This document shows positions 1 through 5,619 of a stretch of 5,619 nucleotides of DNA, one piece after another (the stretch's first letter is position 1; every line of letters starts with the position of its first letter). The stretch covers positions 1 through 5,619 of the forward strand of contig DAIERC010000486.1 in assembly GCA_027347125.1 (NCBI GenBank), written 5' to 3'. This DNA comes from Ignavibacteriales bacterium (lineage in GTDB: Bacteria > Bacteroidota > Ignavibacteria > Ignavibacteriales > Ignavibacteriaceae). The notes under the pieces are model-generated. The model saw only the letters and a list, made by a program, of their open reading frames with translations. It was not told where the DNA came from and ran no database searches. A program made the position numbers and the translations under genes.

Positions 1-59
1 AAAAAATAGAAGCGATTGTAAGTAAGTACGGTAAAAATTTAAACAAATTTATTTTCTAA
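1..59 (+). CDS. C-terminal end of an upstream gene (partial, unidentified)
   Basis: Reading from base 3, one frame is open from the window edge to a TAA at 57-59 and gives an 18-residue tail, KIEAIVSKYGKNLNKFIF. The other two forward frames hit stops early (TAG at 7-9 and TAA at 23-25). The mix of charged and hydrophobic residues looks like a normal protein end, and the stop lies only 18 bp before the GH28 start with no hairpin between them. This suggests the upstream gene and the GH28 gene are co-transcribed. The tail is too short to name a family. With so few codons an open frame could be chance, so confidence is moderate. Confidence 0.45.
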   Translation, partial: KIEAIVSKYGKNLNKFIF

Positions 60-65
60 AAATTA

Positions 66-73
66 AAAGGGAG
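66..73 (+). promoter_or_regulatory. Ribosome binding site of the GH28 gene
   Basis: A purine-rich AAAGGGAG lies four bases before the ATG at 78. It is a fair match to the Shine-Dalgarno core and supports this start. No other in-frame ATG occurs before the signal peptide, and starting here gives a complete n-region. Confidence 0.5.
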
Positions 74-77
74 AAAT

Positions 78-1499
78 ATGTCAGACGGCGAAACAAGAAA
101 AAAAATAGTTATATCTGTTCTTGTGTTTACTGTTTCCGTTATTTTATTTTCTATAAACGTACAGGCGGCAGATAAAAATAACAAAGGATGGGAAAACGCA
201 GACAAGATTGTTAAAAGTATTGTAGTTCCAGCTTTCCCTGATAAGAATTATGATATTACCTCTTTCGGCGCCGTGGGCGACGGTAAAATGGATTGCCTAC
301 CTGCAATTAAACAAGCAATTGACAAATGTAATATAGAGGGCGGCGGTAGGGTTGTTGTTCCTTCGGGAAATTTTTTTGTTAAAGGACCAATTCATTTAAA
401 GAGTCATGTTAACCTTCATTTAGATGAAGGAGCGGTAATTAAGTTTAGTTCTAATCCCGACGATTATCTGCCTGTTGTGCTAACACGATGGGAAGGTACG
501 GAGTGTTATAACTATTCGCCTTTCATTTACGCGTTTGGTGTAACGGATATTGCAATAACCGGTAAAGGCACAATTGACGGAAATGCAAGAGATAGTTTTG
601 CTACCTGGAAACCCAATCAATCCAAAGACCAGCTTCTTCTCCGCAAGATGGGAAATGACGGCACCCCGGTTAACGAAAGAGTGTTTGGCAAAGATCATTT
701 TTTAAGACCGGTTATGATACAGCCATATGCATGTAAAAACATTTTGATTGAAGGCGTAAAAATAATCGACTCACCTTTCTGGGAAATTAATCCGGTTCTT
801 TGTTATAATGTTACGGTGCGCAACGTTAAAATTACAAGTTGGAATCTTAACAACGACGGTTGCGACCCGGAAGGAACGGTTAATGTACTAATAGAAAATT
901 GCGAATTCAATACCGGCGACGATGCTATTGCTATTAAGGCCGGAAGAGACCAGGATGCGTGGAGAATCGGGCAGGCAACCGAGAATGTTGTTATTAGAAA
1001 TTGCGTATTTAACTCTAAAGCAAATGGTCTCTGCATTGGTAGTGAAATGTCCGGCGGGGTTAGAAATGTTTACATGGAAAATATAAAAGTTGGCGAGGCA
1101 AACGCGACAATTTATTTTAAGAGCAATTTAGACCGCGGCGGCTTTATTGAAAATATTTGGGTTAGGAATGTAACCGTTAAAAGAGCGCTGCAAAAGTTTA
1201 TTGCGTTTGTTACAAATTATCACGGATACAGGGGAAACCATTTTCCGCCAATTTTCAAAGATTTTACCATAGAAAATATTACCTGTACAAAGGCCGATGA
1301 TTACGCCATCTTCGCAGAGGGAGTAAAAGATTCGCAGCTTCAAAATGTTTTGTTTAAAAATATAAAAGTGGGAGAAGCCAAAATACTTTCACACGTAAAA
1401 TATGCAGAGAAAATGATATTTGATAATGTTACTGTTAACGGCAAATTGCTTCCTAAAAACCCTATTGAAAGCAAAAACAGCCCCACGGCAGACGAATAA
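78..1499 (+). CDS. Exported glycoside hydrolase family 28 (polygalacturonase-like)
   Basis: This 473-residue protein is predicted to hydrolyse alpha-galacturonosyl linkages in pectin or related polymers outside the cytoplasm. Residues 1-30 form a Sec signal peptide: basic RKK at 7-9, a hydrophobic core at 10-26, and cleavage likely after VQA (28-30). There is no lipobox cysteine. Residues 58-69 (DITSFGAVGDG region) are the usual entry strand of the right-handed beta-helix in pectinases, followed by many short beta-helix coils (for example NVVIRNCVF, NVYMENIKV). GH28 active-site equivalents are NNDGCDPE (258-265, Asp260) and GDD (280-282, Asp281 and Asp282). The classic GHG is replaced by IGSEMSGG (320-327), as in bacterial exo-acting members, and RIK by YFK (346-348, Lys348 kept). 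Length is typical of the bacterial type. It probably shares a transcript with the gene before it and ends at its own terminator. Family assignment is strong; exact substrate (homogalacturonan, rhamnogalacturonan or xylogalacturonan) and exo/endo mode are open. Confidence 0.9.
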   Translation: MSDGETRKKIVISVLVFTVSVILFSINVQAADKNNKGWENADKIVKSIVVPAFPDKNYDITSFGAVGDGKMDCLPAIKQAIDKCNIEGGGRVVVPSGNFFVKGPIHLKSHVNLHLDEGAVIKFSSNPDDYLPVVLTRWEGTECYNYSPFIYAFGVTDIAITGKGTIDGNARDSFATWKPNQSKDQLLLRKMGNDGTPVNERVFGKDHFLRPVMIQPYACKNILIEGVKIIDSPFWEINPVLCYNVTVRNVKITSWNLNNDGCDPEGTVNVLIENCEFNTGDDAIAIKAGRDQDAWRIGQATENVVIRNCVFNSKANGLCIGSEMSGGVRNVYMENIKVGEANATIYFKSNLDRGGFIENIWVRNVTVKRALQKFIAFVTNYHGYRGNHFPPIFKDFTIENITCTKADDYAIFAEGVKDSQLQNVLFKNIKVGEAKILSHVKYAEKMIFDNVTVNGKLLPKNPIESKNSPTADE

Positions 1500-1527
1500 T
1501 CCGATACTTTTTGCTTTCGGAAATATC

Positions 1528-1567
1528 AAGGACTGTTTATAACATATGGTTATGCAGTCCTTTTTTT
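1528..1567 (+). terminator. Rho-independent terminator after the GH28 gene
   Basis: The outer stem AAGGACTG (1528-1535) pairs perfectly with CAGTCCTT (1555-1562). An inner stem ATAAC (1539-1543) pairs with GTTAT (1549-1553) around a five-base loop, with a small internal loop between the two. The 3' arm runs into seven T residues (1561-1567). Its position, 28 bp after the GH28 stop, separates that transcript from the xylose operon. Confidence 0.85.
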
Positions 1568-1589
1568 ATTAATAAAAATGAAAAAGAAA

Positions 1590-1620
1590 TTTGGTATAAA
1601 CCTTTTTTTTGTTATTTTCG
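1590..1620 (+). promoter_or_regulatory. Candidate Bacteroidetes-type promoter of xylBA
   Basis: TTTG at 1590-1593 is followed by a 19-nt spacer and TATTTTCG at 1613-1620. The Bacteroidetes -33/-7 consensus is TTTG, about 19 nt, TAnnTTTG, so the fit is four of four and five of six fixed bases at the usual spacing. Transcription would start near 1625, leaving a leader of about 70 nt before xylB. It sits just after the GH28 terminator, where a promoter for the operon is needed. In such AT-rich DNA a chance match is possible. TATAAA at 1595-1600 with an upstream TG is an alternative extended -10 element without a visible -35. Confidence 0.45.
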
Positions 1621-1630
1621 AAATACCTAA

Positions 1631-1671
1631 AAATCTTGAGGTCGGTAGGGGATGTTGAACTCAAGGGATTT
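1631..1671 (+). promoter_or_regulatory. Inverted repeat / stem-loop in the xylB leader
   Basis: CTTGAG (1635-1640) and CTCAAG (1660-1665) are exact inverted repeats around a 19-nt G-rich spacer. The stem extends with AAAT (1631-1634) and ATTT (1668-1671) if GG at 1666-1667 bulges out. No T-run follows, so it is not a simple terminator. It starts a few bases after the predicted transcription start, a position that fits a repressor operator or a 5' UTR structure. I do not recognise it as a known riboswitch, and it does not mask the xylB start codon. Confidence 0.4.
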
Positions 1672-1696
1672 CTAAAAATATCAGAGAAAAAATATT

Positions 1697-3202
1697 ATGT
1701 ACACAATTGGCTACGATATAGGTAGCTCATCAATAAAAGCTGCTTTATTCGATTGCGTTAACGGTAACGCACTTTATAAATCAACCTTCCCTAAAACGGA
1801 AATGTCCATAGACGCAAAGGCAACCGGTTGGGCAGAACAAGAACCCCAAACCTGGTGGAACGCTGTTGTTTTGGCTACCAAAGAGATTCTTGCAAACAGC
1901 AAGGTTAATGCTTCGGATATTTCTGCCGTTGGTATTTCTTACCAAATGCACGGACTTGTTGTGGTAGATAAAAATCATAAGGTGCTAAGACCATCTATTA
2001 TTTGGTGTGACAGCAGGGCTGTTGAAATCGGAGATGACGCTTATGATAGTTTGGGCCATGAATATTGTCTTCAACGATTATTGAATTCACCCGGTAATTT
2101 TACGGCGTCAAAATTAAAATGGGTTAAAGAAAACGAGCCGGGTGTTTTTAATGAAGTGCACAAATTTATGCTCCCCGGCGATTTTATTGCCATGAAATTG
2201 ACAGGTGATATTACCACCACGGTAAATGGTTTGTCTGAGGGAATATTGTGGGACTTTTCAAAAAATTCCACCGCCGATTTTCTTTTGAAGTATTACGGGT
2301 TCGGCGACGACCTGCTTCCTAAAATTGTACCGGTATTCGGTGAACAGGGTGAATTGACGAACGAAGCGGCATCGGAGTTAGGGCTTAAACCGGGTACCAA
2401 AGTAACATACCGTACCGGTGATCAGCCAAATAACGCCTTTTCGCTAAATGTATTAAACCCGGGCGAGATAGCAGGAACCGCAGGAACTTCAGGTGTTATA
2501 TACGGAATTAGCGACTCAATGAAATATGATCCCGAAACACGCGTAAATACTTTTGCTCATGTGAACCATTCATCGGAACATGGCAGATTCGGAATTTTAT
2601 TATGCATAAACGGTACGGGCATATCTTACAGCTGGATAAAAAAATTGCTCGGCAATTCATCCTTATCTTATGACGATATGAACGAGATGGCTTCCAAAGT
2701 TTCAATAGGTTCCGAAGGATTAAATTTCTTAAACTTCGGCAACGGCGCCGAAAGGATGTTGGGGAATAAAAATCCAGGCGCATTTTTCTCTAATATTAAT
2801 TTCAACATTCATTCGAAAGAGTATATGATTCGTGCCGTGGTGGAAGGGGTTGCGTTTTCATTTAAATACGGAATCGACATACTTGAATCGCTTGATATGA
2901 AACCCGCCGCGATAAATGCAGGAAACGCAAATATGTTTTTAAGTCCAATTTTTAGGGAAACGCTTGCCTCGTTAACCGGTGTTCCAATTAATTTATATGA
3001 TACGGACGGGGCAGTAGGCGCAGCCAGAGGGGCTGCTGTAGGCGCGGGAATATTTAAGAGTTTTAGCGAAGCATTTTCCGGGCTGAAAAAAATTGAGACT
3101 ATTGAACCAGATAAGAAAAATTTAACTAAATATAATTCAGCTTACTATAATTGGTTAGATGAATTAAATCTACAATTAAATAAAAAAGAGCAGGTACTAT
3201 GA
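1697..3202 (+). CDS. xylB: Xylulokinase (FGGY family)
   Basis: This cytoplasmic kinase uses ATP to convert D-xylulose to D-xylulose 5-phosphate, feeding the pentose phosphate pathway. At 501 residues it is the normal length for the FGGY family and complete. The N-terminal actin-like domain opens with the phosphate-binding GYDIGSSSIKAALFD (5-19). QMHGLV (83-88) is the xylulokinase substrate-site signature, followed by IIWCDSRA (101-108). Asp242 in GDQPNNAF (241-248) is at the place of the catalytic base. GTAGTSGV (260-267) is the ATP phosphate motif opening the second domain, and NAGNANMFLSP (407-417) with DGAVGAARGAAVGAG (437-451) is the C-terminal nucleotide-binding region. The wording matches Bacteroides-type XylB as I remember it. 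The ATG at 1697 is preceded only by an A-rich tract with weak AGAGAAAA, and the conserved N-terminus begins at once, which fixes the start. It is the first gene of the operon and overlaps xylA by 4 bp. Confidence 0.96.
   Translation: MYTIGYDIGSSSIKAALFDCVNGNALYKSTFPKTEMSIDAKATGWAEQEPQTWWNAVVLATKEILANSKVNASDISAVGISYQMHGLVVVDKNHKVLRPSIIWCDSRAVEIGDDAYDSLGHEYCLQRLLNSPGNFTASKLKWVKENEPGVFNEVHKFMLPGDFIAMKLTGDITTTVNGLSEGILWDFSKNSTADFLLKYYGFGDDLLPKIVPVFGEQGELTNEAASELGLKPGTKVTYRTGDQPNNAFSLNVLNPGEIAGTAGTSGVIYGISDSMKYDPETRVNTFAHVNHSSEHGRFGILLCINGTGISYSWIKKLLGNSSLSYDDMNEMASKVSIGSEGLNFLNFGNGAERMLGNKNPGAFFSNINFNIHSKEYMIRAVVEGVAFSFKYGIDILESLDMKPAAINAGNANMFLSPIFRETLASLTGVPINLYDTDGAVGAARGAAVGAGIFKSFSEAFSGLKKIETIEPDKKNLTKYNSAYYNWLDELNLQLNKKEQVL
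3187..3202 (+). promoter_or_regulatory. xylA ribosome binding site and ATGA start/stop overlap
   Basis: The xylB stop TGA (3200-3202) overlaps the xylA start ATG (3199-3201). A weak Shine-Dalgarno-like AGAGCAGG (3187-3194) lies inside the last xylB codons, four bases before the ATG. This arrangement usually means translational coupling, which helps keep the two enzymes in step, and it supports this xylA start over downstream methionines. Confidence 0.7.
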
Positions 3203-4533
3203 AACTAAATATAACAACCGGCAGTAAAGAATTTTTCCCGAACATCAAGAAAATTGAGTTTGAAGGAAAAGATTCTAAAAATCCTTTGGCTTTCAAGTTT
3301 TATGAACCCGGGAAAAAAGTAGCGGGTAAAACTATGGAAGAGCATTTTAGATTTGCAGTAGCATACTGGCACACGTTCGGGGAAAGCGGCGCCGACCCGT
3401 TCGGGCCAAGCACGAAACAACACGAATGGCTAAAAAGTACCGAGCCAATTCAAAGAGCAAAAGAAAAAATGGACGCGGCATTCGAGTTTATTACAAAGCT
3501 TGGTGTTCCGTTTTATTGCTTTCACGATTTTGATATAGTTGAAGAAGGTTCTTCTGTTCAAGAATCCGAAAAAAGACTTCAAGCTATTGTGGATTATGCG
3601 AAAGAAAAGCAAAACGCATCCGGCGTAAAATTACTCTGGGGCACAGCAAATTTATTTTCAAATATTAGGTATATGAACGGTGCGGCTACCAATCCGGATT
3701 TTTCAGTTGTAGCTTATGCCGGCTCGCAAGTAAAAAACGCACTCGACGCTACAATTGCGCTAGGCGGTTCCAACTACGTGTTCTGGGGCGGCAGAGAAGG
3801 GTATATGTCGTTGCTAAATACCAACATGAAAAGGGAGCTTGAACATATGGCGGCCTTTTTACATATGGCAAAAGATTATGCCCGTAAACAGGGTTTCAAA
3901 GGCACATTCTTAATTGAGCCGAAGCCGATGGAACCGATGAAACATCAGTACGATTTTGACACTGCAACAGTAATCGGGTTCTTGCGTGAATTTGGGTTGA
4001 TGGATGACTTTAAATTAAATATCGAGGTTAACCATGCGACTTTAGCATCGCATACATTTCAACATGAACTTCAGGTTGCAGCCAACGCCGGCTTACTCGG
4101 AAGCATGGATGCCAACCGCGGAGATTACCAGAACGGCTGGGATACCGACCAGTTTCCGATTAACCTTTATGAACTAGCTGAGGCTTTGATTGTAATATTA
4201 GAAGCCGGCGGGTTTAAAACCGGCGGAGTAAACTTCGACGCGAAGACAAGAAGAAATTCCACCGACCTTGAAGATATTTTTATCGCTCATATTTCAGGCA
4301 TGGATTCATTTGCAAGAGCATTGCTTGTTGCCGATAAAGTGCTTAATGAAACCGACTATAAGAAAATGAGAAAAGATAGATATTCTTCTTTTGATTCAGG
4401 TGTAGGCGCCGATTTTGAAAATAAAAAACTGAAGCTTGAAGACCTGAGAGATTATGCAATTAAAAATGGCGAGCCGAAAAAGACAAGCGGAAAACAGGAA
4501 CTATATGAGTCGTTGATAAACCAGGTTCTCTAA
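3199..4533 (+). CDS. xylA: Xylose isomerase (class II)
   Basis: This cytoplasmic, divalent-metal-dependent TIM-barrel enzyme interconverts D-xylose and D-xylulose, the step before XylB. Its 444 residues fit the longer class II group with an N-terminal extension. Signature blocks appear in order: FCFHD-type CFHDFDIVEEG (107-117; catalytic His109 and Asp112), VFWGGREGY (194-202), LIEPKPMEPMKHQYDFD (238-254), EVNHATLASHTFQHEL (276-291), GSMDANRGDYQNGWDTDQFP (301-320) and GGVNFDAKTRR (342-352). The metal ligands are all present: Glu240, Glu276, His279, Asp304, Asp315, Asp317 and Asp347, each offset by eight from the Thermotoga-type numbering I remember. No frameshift or loss is visible. It is the second gene of the operon, translationally coupled to xylB, and ends before a strong terminator. 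No xylose transporter or regulator is seen beside it. Confidence 0.97.
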   Translation: MKLNITTGSKEFFPNIKKIEFEGKDSKNPLAFKFYEPGKKVAGKTMEEHFRFAVAYWHTFGESGADPFGPSTKQHEWLKSTEPIQRAKEKMDAAFEFITKLGVPFYCFHDFDIVEEGSSVQESEKRLQAIVDYAKEKQNASGVKLLWGTANLFSNIRYMNGAATNPDFSVVAYAGSQVKNALDATIALGGSNYVFWGGREGYMSLLNTNMKRELEHMAAFLHMAKDYARKQGFKGTFLIEPKPMEPMKHQYDFDTATVIGFLREFGLMDDFKLNIEVNHATLASHTFQHELQVAANAGLLGSMDANRGDYQNGWDTDQFPINLYELAEALIVILEAGGFKTGGVNFDAKTRRNSTDLEDIFIAHISGMDSFARALLVADKVLNETDYKKMRKDRYSSFDSGVGADFENKKLKLEDLRDYAIKNGEPKKTSGKQELYESLINQVL

Positions 4534-4539
4534 AATGCG

Positions 4540-4570
4540 ATAAAACATGTAATAAAAATAAATGTGTTAT
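4540..4570 (+). other. Imperfect inverted repeat before the terminator
   Basis: ATAAAACAT (4540-4548) and ATGTGTTAT (4562-4570) are inverted with one mismatch around a 13-nt AT-rich spacer. The hairpin would be weak, but it abuts the main terminator and could serve as an extra 3' end structure for the xylBA messenger. It may also be chance in AT-rich DNA. Confidence 0.25.
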
Positions 4571-4614
4571 AAAAAAGAGCTTTAGTAAGAGATTTACTAA
4601 AGCTCTTTTTTTTT
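4571..4614. terminator. Bidirectional rho-independent terminator between xylA and the kinase
   Basis: GAGCTTTAGTAA (4577-4588) pairs perfectly with TTACTAAAGCTC (4594-4605) around the five-base loop GAGAT. The stem can extend by six A-T pairs on the outside, to 18 bp. Nine T residues (4606-4614) follow on the plus strand, and six A residues (4571-4576) give a T-run on the minus strand. It lies 37 bp after the xylA stop and 8 bp beyond the stop of the convergent kinase gene, so it can end both transcripts. Confidence 0.9.
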
Positions 4615-4622
4615 ATTGTCTT

Positions 4623-5619
4623 TTATTTATCAAACCTAATAGAATATTCGGCATAAAAAGTAGTCCCTTTTTCTTGTGATGATTCAAAATGAATTTTCCC
4701 TTTTAAATATCTTTCACTTAACAGTCTCATGCTGTAAGTTCCAAGACCTCTGCCTTTGCCTTTTGTAGAAAACGACCTTTGAAATATTTGGTATTGAGCT
4801 TCTTCGGTGATGCAATACGGATTATGGACAAAAAATTGTACCGTGTCATTTAATTTTTTATAGCCGATTAAAATCGTATCACCTGTAACGGATGCTTCAA
4901 TTGCGTTTTTAAGCATGTTATCAATTACCCTGGAAATCAGCGTGTAATCACTCAGAAAATTTATTGACTCGTTTTCAACTTCTATCTCGATGTTTTTACC
5001 TTCCGACAATTTTTGCTTTTTATAGAGAGCAACGGCTTCATTAATAATTTTCGCCGGGTCACACATCTCTAACGTTATTTCCAGTTCCTTATTTTCCGCA
5101 AGCGTAAGGTCTCTTTGAGATTTAATTTCGTTAACAAGTTTATCCGCAAGTTCCCGCGCAATTTCCGTGTATTCATCAATCTCATCTTTGGTTGAGTTTT
5201 TTAATAAATTTATAAAACTTTTAATTCCCCCGGCAGTATTAAGAACATCATGAAAGAAAATTCTTTCAAGAGCCATTCTTCTTTTTTCATCGCTTATATC
5301 GGTAAAAGTAAATACGGAATATTTTTGTCCTTCTATTGCCAATGGTCTTGTCCATACCCTTAAATCTAGAGCTTCGTTTGTTTCCGCCTGAATAATTCTA
5401 CATTCCTGAACATCTTCCTCGCCCTTTAAACTGGATAAAATAGCTTTAACCGCGCCGCATGTTCTGCAAAACTCCGTAGTTCCGCAACCTGAGCCTATTT
5501 CAAAGGCATGATAGCAATTTAAAATTTCACCGGGTCTTAACCCGTAAAGATTTATTTGATCGCCAGACATGAACAATTCTTTGGCGGCTTTGTTTGCATA
5601 CACAATTTGTCTGTTGGAA
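4623..5619 (-). CDS. PAS-domain sensor histidine kinase (5' end cut by the window)
   Basis: This is the C-terminal part of a two-component sensor kinase; the frame is open to the window edge. Residue numbers here count from the GTG at 5603. That GTG is not a start: upstream codons read SNRQI, giving the PAS core NRQIVYANKAAKELF. The PAS domain covers about residues 1-105 and carries four cysteines in C-X9-C-X5-C-X2-C (Cys30, 40, 46, 49), suggesting a metal or redox site. The dimerisation/phosphoacceptor helix has FFHDVLN with His118. The ATPase domain has an N-box NMLKNAIEA (Asn229, Asn233), a G1 box changed from DxGxG to HNPYC (260-264), an F-box-like QIFQRSFSTKG (272-282) and a G2 box GRGLGTYS (284-291). 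No membrane segment is visible in this part, so it may be cytoplasmic, though the missing N-terminus could differ. It is convergent with xylBA and shares only the terminator. Its signal, response regulator and targets are not in view. Confidence 0.9.
   Translation of the reverse strand, partial: SNRQIVYANKAAKELFMSGDQINLYGLRPGEILNCYHAFEIGSGCGTTEFCRTCGAVKAILSSLKGEEDVQECRIIQAETNEALDLRVWTRPLAIEGQKYSVFTFTDISDEKRRMALERIFFHDVLNTAGGIKSFINLLKNSTKDEIDEYTEIARELADKLVNEIKSQRDLTLAENKELEITLEMCDPAKIINEAVALYKKQKLSEGKNIEIEVENESINFLSDYTLISRVIDNMLKNAIEASVTGDTILIGYKKLNDTVQFFVHNPYCITEEAQYQIFQRSFSTKGKGRGLGTYSMRLLSERYLKGKIHFESSQEKGTTFYAEYSIRFDK

Noticed and set aside
480..1343. Three minus-strand open frames (480-698, 803-1036, 1128-1343) within the GH28 gene
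   Set aside because: They lie wholly antisense to a well-supported gene, and their translations have no recognisable motifs.
1501..1520. Short hairpin CCGA/TCGG right after the GH28 stop
   Set aside because: The stem is only four base pairs with a long loop and no T-run. The real terminator lies just downstream.
1595..1600. TATAAA with an upstream TG as a sigma-70-like extended -10
   Set aside because: There is no -35 at the right distance, and the Bacteroidetes-type element in the same region fits better. Kept only as an alternative.
1652..1675. Tiny leader frame MLNSRDF in the xylB leader
   Set aside because: It has seven codons with no diagnostic codon run, and the G-rich stretch touches the ATG with no spacing for a ribosome binding site, so attenuation by a leader peptide is not supported.
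1631..1696. Riboswitch or T-box in the xylB leader
   Set aside because: The leader is short, with a single simple inverted repeat and no conserved aptamer core that I recognise.
1781..2783. Minus-strand open frames (1781-1978, 2071-2271, 2508-2783) within xylB
   Set aside because: They are shadows of the xylB reading frame with low-quality translations and no independent evidence.
3205..3612. Minus-strand open frames (3205-3423, 3430-3612) within xylA
   Set aside because: They are antisense to conserved xylA coding sequence and show no family signature.

Overview
The window holds an ordinary carbohydrate-catabolism segment from an AT-rich bacterium, most likely in the Bacteroidota/Ignavibacteriota (FCB) group. 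Three things point there: the xylulokinase and xylose isomerase resemble, from memory, Bacteroides-type proteins; the only convincing promoter fits the Bacteroidetes -33/-7 consensus (TTTG, 19 nt, TAnnTTTG) rather than E. coli sigma-70; and xylB has no clear Shine-Dalgarno sequence. No database search was possible, so this placement is an inference.

Layout. (1) Positions 1-59 look like the last 18 codons of an upstream gene, 18 bp before the next start. (2) Positions 78-1499 encode an exported glycoside hydrolase of family 28 (polygalacturonase-like), followed by a rho-independent terminator at 1528-1567. (3) A leader of about 130 bp carries a candidate promoter (1590-1620) and an inverted repeat (1631-1671). 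(4) A two-gene operon, xylB (1697-3202) then xylA (3199-4533), has a 4-bp ATGA overlap. (5) A long hairpin at 4571-4614 is shared as a bidirectional terminator. (6) A convergent minus-strand sensor histidine kinase ends at 4623. It is cut by the right edge of the window; the apparent start at 5603 is an internal GTG valine codon inside a PAS domain.

How the genes work together. XylA converts D-xylose to D-xylulose and XylB phosphorylates it to xylulose 5-phosphate for the pentose phosphate pathway. The GH28 enzyme would act outside the cytoplasm on galacturonate-containing pectin. The pairing suggests use of plant cell wall sugars, possibly xylose-substituted pectin, but the GH28 gene is in a separate transcription unit, so this link is only suggestive. 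The kinase appears unrelated to the xylose operon in transcription.

No clearly new system is visible. The points most worth a second look are the four-cysteine PAS domain and divergent ATP-binding G1 box of the kinase, the inverted repeat just downstream of the predicted xyl start site, and the variant active-site motifs of the GH28 enzyme. There is no gene-free stretch longer than 300 bp, and I see no tRNA, rRNA, CRISPR array or mobile element.
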